DNA of 64,000 nucleotides from Antilocapra americana (lineage: Eukaryota > Chordata > Mammalia > Artiodactyla > Antilocapridae), in NCBI GenBank assembly GCA_007570785.1, contig ML660201.1:40252863-40316862 (forward strand), read 5' to 3'. The number at the start of each line of letters is the position of its first letter. Within the stretch, counting starts at the first letter, position 1. Below the pieces are notes generated by a model. That model saw nothing but the letters and a program-made list of their open reading frames with translations, did not search any database and had not been told where the DNA came from. The position numbers and the translations under genes are program-made. Shown one piece after another: positions 57,227-64,000 of the stretch.

Positions 57227-58262
57227 GGGAAGATCCTTAAAGAGATGGGAATACCAGACCACCTGACCTGCCTCCTGAGAAATCTGTATGCAGGTCAAGA
57301 AGCAACAGTTACTACTGGACATGGAACAACAGACTGGTTCCAAATCAGGAAAGGAGTGTGTTAAGGCTGTATATTGTCACCCTGTTTATTTAACTTATAT
57401 GCAGAGTACATCATGTGAAATGTTGGGCTGGATGAAACACAAGCTGGAATCAAGATTACTGGCAGAAATATCAATAACCTCATATATGCAGATGACACCA
57501 CCCTTATGGCAGAAAGTGAAGAAGAACTAAAGAGTGTCTTGATGAAAGTGAAAGAGAGAGTGGAAAAGTTGGCTTAAAACTCAACATTTAGAAAACTAAG
57601 ATCATGACATCTGGTCCCATCATTTCATGGCAAATAGATGGGGAAACAATGGAAACAGTGACAGACTTTATTTTAAGGGGCTCCAAAATCACTGCAGATG
57701 GTGATAGCTGCCATGAAATTAAAAGATGCTTGCTCCTTGGAAGAAAAACTATGACCAACCTAGACAGCTTATTGAAAAGCAGAGACATTACTTTGCCAAT
57801 GAAGGTCTGTCTAGTCAAAGCTATGGTTTTTCCAGTAGTCATGTACAGATGTGAGAGTTGGACTATAAAGAAAGCTGAGCGCTGAAGAATTGAAGCTTTT
57901 GAACTGTGGTATTGGAGGACTCTTGAGAGTCCTTTGGAGTGCAAGGAGATCCAACCAGTCCATCCTAAAGGAAATTGGTCCTGAATATTCATTGGAAGGA
58001 CTGATGCTGAAGCTGAAATTCCAATACTTTGGCCACCTGATGCGAAGAACTGACTCGTTTGAAAAGACCCTGCTGCTGGGAAAGATTGAAGGCAGGAGGA
58101 GAAGGGGACGACAGAGGATGAGATGGTTGGGTGGCATCACTGACTTGATGGACATGAGTTTGAGTAAACTCCTGGAGTTGGTGCTAGACAGGGAAGCCTG
58201 GCGTGCTGCAGCCCATGGGGTCGCAAAGAGTCAGACACGACTGAGTGACTGAACTGAACTGA
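57227..58262 (+). mobile_element. BovB retrotransposon, 5'-truncated (copy 4)
   Basis: About 1 kb of BovB starting inside the reverse transcriptase (GAGATGGGAATACCAGACCA), with YADD codons TAT GCA GAT GAC at 57485-57496, the C-terminal part and the full tail. Stops and a frameshift (for example TAA at 57361) make it inactive. AGGGTTGG near 57221 and AGGGCTGG at 58262-58269 may be a diverged target duplication. Confidence 0.93.
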
Positions 58263-58324
58263 GGGCTGGAATTGAATCTGAGGACTTAAAGAATCTGTTT
58301 TTCTATCCATCCATCCATCTATCC

Positions 58325-58720
58325 ATAAAACCATCATTTTTATAAATTGAACCCCTTCTGTGTCTGAGAAGGGGATGTTAAGGGTAGGGGAGACAGCAGT
58401 GAATGAAGCAGACATGGTGGTCCTTGTCTTGATGGACTTTACTCTTTGGAGAGAAAGTCTGTATAAACAGACTATAAACTGACAGGCCTGTGAAGCAACA
58501 TTAGCTGATGACGTATTCTGTGAAGAAAAATAAAGTTAAATAAGGGGATAGAGAATAAGATGGAATTTTATACAGGGAGACTGGGAGGAATTTTTTTCAG
58601 AGAGTATCATTTTAGCACAGACTTGAGCACTGAGGCAGCAAGCCCCATAGCCTTTTTAGGGAAGCTCTTGGCAGGCGGAAGAGAAGCATCTGCACAGGCC
58701 CAGGAGCAGGACAGGGGCTG
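58325..58720 (-). repeat. Old L2-like repeat (antisense)
   Basis: GACAGCAGTGAATGAAGCAG, GTCCTTGTCTTGATGGAC and TTTTAGCACAGACTTGAGC resemble the common antisense L2-type sequence. The family is tentative. Confidence 0.4.
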
Positions 58721-59149
58721 AGCTTCGTGAGGAACAGCTTGCAGGTCAATACCCATAAATGTGTGCTGGCCAGTGTGACCAGCCTTGTTACTGGGAGGTC
58801 ATGTCTTGAAGAATGGGTCTCCTTGCTCTGTGCTGCATGGGAGAGGGGCTACTAGGCCTGGCTAGGTGACGAGTAGGCCGTCTCAGCAGACAGGTTCCCT
58901 GTCACCAGAGATTGTTGAGCCAAAGCAAGATAAGCATCTTTTTGACAAGGTCCTTGTTTGGTTAGGGCTATCTGTATTTCAGTCATTCCCCCAAAATCCA
59001 CACAAACAGAGAAGGGGGACTATGACAGCATAGAAGAAGGGATCTTTGTTAGAATAATCATTTACTTTGGCCAGATCACCATCATATGTTCATTTTTTTG
59101 GTATATAGGAAAGCTGTTGATGAATAACATCTTTTATTACTGTTGACTA

Positions 59150-59720
59150 ATATTATGAAATAGTCCTACTTTTTAAATAGTTTTTATAGGTTTTAATAGT
59201 TTTTTCAGATCTTATTTATTTTTTTGCTGTTATTATTGGGAGGAGTTTTTCCGGACATATAATCACATTGTCTGTAACTCAATAAAATTTTGCTTCCTCT
59301 TCCTTTCAGATTGGTAATTTTTTTTTTTGATTGTAAAACTACGTTAGCAAGTGCTTCCTGAGGAACGTTAAACAGTGGTGACATCTCAGGTCCTTCTTAC
59401 CTTATGCTTCAGTGGTGGAGCTCTAACCCTTCCCTCAAAATGTGATGTTGGCTTTCGGTTTGACCTGTGGAGCTCTTCAGGAAATTTCACTCTGTTCCTG
59501 TTCTGTTAAGAGGTTATTTTCCCCCTTAAAAGTCAAGAATAAATGTTGAAATTTAACAAGATTGACATTTAAGAAGACATTTTTTTTTTCTTTTGACTCT
59601 GGTAATGAGATGAATTACACTGATTTATTCCCTAATATTGACTGATCTTTGCATTCCTTGCGTGAACCACGTGGTTGTGATCTGTTTCTTTTCATTAAAA
59701 AGCATTTTAAGTTACCATCA
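59150..59720 (-). repeat. Degraded L1 ORF2 (antisense)
   Basis: TTTTGCTGTTATTATTGGG and, more clearly, TTTGCATTCCTTGCGTGAAC followed by CACGTGGTTGTGATC match reversed L1 ORF2 text. Confidence 0.4.
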
Positions 59721-59959
59721 TTTAAAATACTGTTCCATGAAGATGCGATTAGTTGATCCTTGTGGCTTAGAGTAATGCTGTCAGGCTAGCTTGATTTCAG
59801 TTTGAGAAGTTGGAGCTAGAGTCATGAGCAAATATTCGTTGACCAACGTACCACTGTTGAATGCTTGACGTGTGCACACTACTGCTGAGTGGTCTCCAGT
59901 GCCTTCATCTGTTAATAATGTGGAGATCTTGTGATTCTGTGCAGTTGGTCCCATTAGTC

Positions 59960-60440
59960 AAGATTTGTTGTTATTGCAAGTGACAGAAGCCCAAATTGGT
60001 CTGGAGTAAGCAGCCTAGGGACTGCAGAGGGCCACGAGTATATGGCTTCAGGCATGGCTGGACCCAGGGGTTCAGTGTTATTAGGTCTTGGTCCCATTCT
60101 CTTCTTGTATTGGCTCTGCTGCGTTTCTGTATTGGCCTCATTCCCAGGAAACCTTCTTCCACAGGGTACCTCCCAGAAGCTCCAGGCTGACATTCTCCCA
60201 CAGTGGTGGAGTGAGAGTTTATCATTCCCACTTGTTCTAATAGGACTGCCCAAGTAGACTCATATTTGTTCAGCTTGTCCATGCTTTCTTCTGGAACATG
60301 AGGGTGGGGGATAGGGTCAGCCTCACTTGGACCCATAACTCAGAGTGGGGAGGGGTGGTTCCCCCAGTGGAAAGGCTATTACCCGCGGGCAGGGAATCAG
60401 TTGGGTAGCAAAAACACCTCATGTTCATGACTCCCAGGCC
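59960..60440 (+). repeat. Old mammalian interspersed repeat, family uncertain
   Basis: GGCTTCAGGCATGGCTGGAC, CCAGGGGTTCAGTG, GCTCCAGGCTGACATTCTCC and GAGTGGGGAGGGGTGGTTCC recur in many mammalian copies, but I cannot name the family with confidence. Confidence 0.4.
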
Positions 60441-61329
60441 AGTGATGCCCTTTCTTCTGTATCCTCACTGTCCTTTCTCACAAGTGGGAGGGGAGGCTGC
60501 CAGGCACTGGGATTCCTCACCCAACCTGAGGCCCAGCAAGTCAGTGACCGGCTCAGGATTCTAACGTCTTACCTGAAGTTTGAGGCCTTACTTGCTCCAC
60601 TGAATTACACATAGAAATAGGAGTGGAGTGCATTAGACGGGCACCGTGCAAGTTGGTTGTCAAGTAAAGGATTGCCCTCCCCCTTGCCCCTGACCCCACA
60701 GACAAACACTGGGGTCATCTTGGTTGTTCTTTTGTTCCCTTTTCCTAAGGAACTTAGAAGGTAGACACTTTTAAAGGGATATCTTCGGTGGGATAAATAT
60801 TTTTCGGAGCGTTTATAATAGTGAAGTTTGAATTTGACGGGCTCTTCTTGCCTTATCTGATTTGCCATCTTTTCACATACTTTTATTTATTTTATTTATT
60901 CACTTTTAATTTTTTTTCTTTTAACATTTATTGAGTTGTAAATACATACAATGTATGTGCCAACTTACGGGCAGAGCTCAGGGATTTCTACATGTTTTTA
61001 CCCTTTGGCTGGAGGTCCAGCACTTGTTCAATTTACTGTCCCACCCCAGCTTCTTCCTCACTCAGCTTTCTCCTCCTTCCTCCCAGAGGATCTGTGGGCT
61101 CCTCGCCACTGCCTGGCCTTGGGCTGTAACTGGGAACTCTGCTCAGTGAGCAGACATGAGTCCAGGGAGAGGTAGAAAGCTGCCCCTGGAGGTTAGTGCC
61201 GGGAGAAGGGAAGTTTCCCGCTAAGGAGGGGAAACAGCCACCCCTCCAGCCCTCCCTGCTGGAGGGCTGCAGGAGACCACGTGCCCTGTATAATCCTGGG
61301 CTGGCAGGGTCCCTTGCTGTTCCTGCTCT

Positions 61330-61440
61330 TCCTACACAGACCAGGAAACTGAGGCTTGGAGAGAGCAAGGATTTGCCGAAGGTCATGGTGGTGGATGGTC
61401 CGCAGCTACAGTTCAGCCTCCCGCTGCCGTCTCTCCCAGT
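61330..61440 (-). repeat. MIR SINE fragment (antisense)
   Basis: GACCAGGAAACTGAGGCTTG, GAGAGAGCAAGGATTTGCC and GAAGGTCATGGTGGTGG are in antisense MIR order. Confidence 0.75.
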
Positions 61441-61564
61441 CACTGAGTCCAGGGGGCTTAGTTGTTGAATCTGGTCATTCTTACCCCTCATTACATGACA
61501 CTGTTGATTTTTTTTTTCTGGGAAATCTAGACATTCTGTGAGAGATGGCATATATAATAAAGAG

Positions 61565-61760
61565 AATGTAGACCCTGAAATATGACATTTTGGATTCAAA
61601 TTCCTGCTCTGTGTTATGACTCTGGGCAAGGATGTGACCTCCCTGAACCTGAGTGTCTTTTTCTGTGAAGAGGATAATATTAATGCCAACCTCATAGACT
61701 GGTGGTGAGGATTAAATGAGATGATGTGTAACTGATGCTCAGCACACTGACTGATACCAG
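61565..61760 (+). repeat. MIR SINE copy
   Basis: TTTGGATTCAAATTCCTGCT, GACTCTGGGCAAGGATGTG, ACCTGAGTGTCTTTTTCTG and GGTGGTGAGGATTAAATGAG are in MIR order. Confidence 0.88.
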
Positions 61761-61924
61761 TGGTTTTTATGTCTGAAAAGCCAGGTTATAGCATTTCTTG
61801 GGAGGAGAGTGAGAAGTGACATAAAAGTGAGTTGAAAAAATCACAGCCTCCCCCACATGTGAACACTTTAGCATAACCTGAAGTTCACAATTCTAAATTG
61901 GTTTAGTAATTCATGATAGCATGG

Positions 61925-62150
61925 TATTGGAAAACACACACTCTGGAGATGAACTGCCTTGGTTCCCAACCTGACGGTACCACCGTGTAACCTTGGATAG
62001 ATCACTTAACCTCTGTGCTGGAGTTTCCTGGAATGTGAAATGAGGCTAATAGTAGAGCCTACCTTCTAGGGCAGTTCTGAGGATTAAGTGAGATGAGGTG
62101 TGTAACATGCTTCCTTAGCCCAGGGCTTTAGCTGATGCATGATAACTGTG
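61925..62150 (+). repeat. MIR SINE copy
   Basis: ACCTTGGATAGATCACTTAA, CCTCTGTGCTGGAGTTTCC and TTCTGAGGATTAAGTGAGAT are in MIR order. Confidence 0.85.
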
Positions 62151-62301
62151 GCTTGTTATTGCCAACATGTTGGCCGGTATTTCTCTGTGCCTTTAAATGT
62201 CTCAATGGAAGTTTTCCTTGAGTTTCAGAGTTCACTCTCTTTGTCCTGGCGCTTCTGAAAGTTGTCTCCCATGCCCGTCTCTCTCACCTTCGTGTTGGCA
62301 G

Positions 62302-62355
62302 CTGATTTGGGAAGAGAAGGCTGCTCGGGCAGCAGCATCCTCCAGAGATCCCAGG
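62302..62355 (+). other. Weak candidate exon
   Basis: The acceptor is CTCTCACCTTCGTGTTGGCAG (ending 62301) and the donor CAGG/GTGAGA (62355/62356). The 54 bp are open in the phase-0 frame (18 codons, LIWEEKAARAAASSRDPR). Joined to the phase-2 exon at 47330 it would read a TGA at once, so it needs an unseen exon between them or it is spurious. Confidence 0.15.
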
Positions 62356-63649
62356 GTGAGACTGGCCCTTGGGGAAGCGTGATTGCACCACTCTCTGGGA
62401 TTGAGCGTTTCATCAGTTGGGGACAATGGGTGGCTTTCACGGGTGACTCATGCCCGGGCAGGGGCGACCACGGCATGCGAAAAGCGGAATGGAGTTAAAG
62501 TTCACGTTTGCCAAGTCGGTGCTTTGGTCGCTACACGGCGGCAGCTGAGGGGGCCGGGGAGGGGTGATTTCTCCAAGGACCGAGGACTCCGTTCAGCCAG
62601 CAGTGGGTCACATTGAGCAACTGAAAGGATGTGAGAAAATAAGAGGTGCTGGCTTGGCTTTTTTAGTTTGAAAAATGCTCCTTTCGGCTCTGAATTGGTC
62701 CCTTGAGCTGCAAGGAGCAGTGCCAGTTAACCCACATTTAATTAGAAACTGGGTTAGTGGACATTCAGAGCGGGTCCTGCGTGTTGGACCCCTTCCAGGG
62801 GCTGTCACAGTAACGGCCATTGACGCAGCCCTGGCTGTCTGTACAAGGGCATCGGCTGGGTGAACGTACATTCATCTCCTCCCACCTCCGCCAACACTTT
62901 TCCTGACTGATTTTGCTAGCTCCACAGAGAATGTTGACTTTCCCCTCAATTTTCCTCAAAACCTATCTCCTCAGCTTATCTTTGCCTACTTCTGCTGTTT
63001 GGGAAACACTTCAGGACATCCTTATGGTCAGATTTTTCTTTTCCCCTTGGTGGAAGTTTTTCCTCTCCCGAGTGAAATGATGTGGATTTCCTTTTGTCTG
63101 GTGACTTCCCCCTGGTGTCTGTGGTGGGGGGGGGCAGGTCAGGGGCAGTGTGTGTGAAAGCGTCCCTCCCTTCCTCCCTCCCTCCCCCAGGCCTCACTGT
63201 GTCTTGTTTCTGGGGCTGGGACCCTGTGGACAGCGATACAGAGACTCCCTTGTCTGCCTGGTTCCCACCAGCTGAGGAGCAAGGTCATGTTCAAACCCCC
63301 GACACCTGCTTATCAGGACCGCCAGCTGCACTCCACAGAGACGCCCCTCCCCCACACCAGGGAGAGGGGGCTAAGAATAGACCAGGGAGGGACACGATCC
63401 ACCTGACCTGTGAGACATGGGGGGCGCATCTGACTGGACAACTGGACTCCGGAGGCTCCCGATTGATGTAAATGCCCCACCGTAATGGTTGCGCTATGTG
63501 TTGGAGAGTCCTTTTAAATAGACAGTTGCCCAGTGTCTGCACGCACACTGTGTGATTTGATCCTCTGTTTCTTATTCTTCCAAGCCACATTACTTTTTAG
63601 AAAGCAGTTTTAGATCATCCACCTGCCACTTATTATTTGGAAGTGCTCT

Positions 63650-63670
63650 GATTACAGAGACTCTGTAATC
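63650..63670. repeat. 21-bp near-perfect palindrome
   Basis: GATTACAGAG and CTCTGTAATC are exact reverse complements around a single A. The outer GATTA/TAATC units resemble bicoid-class homeodomain half-sites, and another GATTAC lies at 63681-63686. Confidence 0.4.
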
Positions 63671-64000
63671 GGAGAGTACAGATTACGTGTGTCACGAAAA
63701 TACAGAAATCGCATTGGATGGTGGGATTTCAGTGGAGCTAAGGGATGGCTGAAGGACAGCGTGTGTGAGCAGGCGTTCCTCTTGCCTTCCTGTGGATGTG
63801 GGTGCCCTCAGCTCCTCTCAGGACCGGTCGGCTCCACGCGCTTCCTGGCAGATTCTGGGTGCCTCTGGAAAGGCAGCTCCTCAGTCCACCAGAATTGCCA
63901 TCTGGGGACTGGAAATCAAACTGCTGGTCGTGGCTCGTGCCGCCTGGGGGATGGTGACCCCCAAGACCCTTCTTGCTGCTGAACGCGATGTGTTCTTGAA

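Larger units (their letters stand above)
47423..64000 (+). other. Probable second intron, continuing past the window
   Basis: No downstream exon compatible with phase 2 could be supported. It holds the L1, SINE, BovB and MIR copies listed. Stretches with nothing recognisable include about 47.4-47.9, 49.1-50.1, 50.9-51.6, 52.7-53.9, 54.2-54.9, 55.9-56.7, 58.7-59.1, 60.5-61.3 and 62.4-64.0 kb. Confidence 0.4.

Noticed and set aside
61033..61695. 220-codon minus-strand ORF
   Set aside because: It runs through two MIR fragments and has no recognisable domain; read as chance.
63160..63260. Strong polypyrimidine tract and AG near 63191 as an exon acceptor
   Set aside because: In the needed phase the frame stops after about 28 codons, and no good donor follows; left out of the exon list.
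1..64000. CRISPR array, operon, phage or insertion sequence
   Set aside because: No regularly spaced direct repeats with unique spacers and no prokaryotic gene packing. The content is mammalian throughout.

Overview
The window is nuclear DNA from a mammal, almost certainly a pecoran ruminant (cattle, sheep or goat lineage). The evidence is its repeats: several copies of the RTE retrotransposon BovB, the BovB-derived SINEs Bov-tA and BOV-A2, and CHR-type tRNA(Glu) SINEs of cetartiodactyls, on a background of old mammalian MIR, L2, L1 and MaLR copies. There is no bacterial-style gene layout. Nearly all ORFs longer than about 60 codons are chance ORFs or lie inside repeats.

Layout. Positions 1-1090 look like the end of the 3' UTR of a plus-strand gene to the left: an AATAAA signal, a GT-rich stretch after it and two Pumilio-type motifs before it. 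About 1.1-8.9 kb is repeat-rich intergenic DNA. A TATA-less CpG island at about 8.93-9.96 kb holds GC boxes, a CACGTG E-box and a strong splice donor at 9431, so it is read as the promoter and non-coding first exon of a second plus-strand gene. A roughly 38-kb intron follows. A 93-bp exon at 47330-47422 has a good acceptor and donor and contains an ATG at 47361 that stays open to the donor (20 codons plus 2 nt). I do not recognise the protein. The rest of the window, from 47423, is probably its second intron; one weak exon candidate lies at 62302-62355.

Most of the readable structure is the insertion history of mobile elements. There are four BovB copies (5.7, 21.4, 42.3 and 57.2 kb), all on the plus strand and 5'-truncated. 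Several SINE and LINE insertions keep target-site duplications (TSDs): 11/11 bp at the 36.4-kb BOV-A2, 15/15 at the 31.2-kb nested L1, 10/10 at the 43.8-kb CHR, 9/9 at the 42.3-kb BovB and the 27.2-kb Bov-tA, and about 11/12 at the 21.4-kb BovB and 14.7-kb SINE. Other notable points are a 48-bp block that is identical in two otherwise diverged MIR copies 3.9 kb apart, a (GT)n tract broken by a 10-N assembly gap, and one unrecognised 176-codon minus-strand ORF at 45.6-46.1 kb.

I found no convincing undescribed biological system. The best leads are the unidentified gene (promoter plus start-codon exon), the 48-bp identical block and the 176-codon ORF. Repeat names come from recognising family consensus features by eye, so edges are approximate unless a TSD fixes them.
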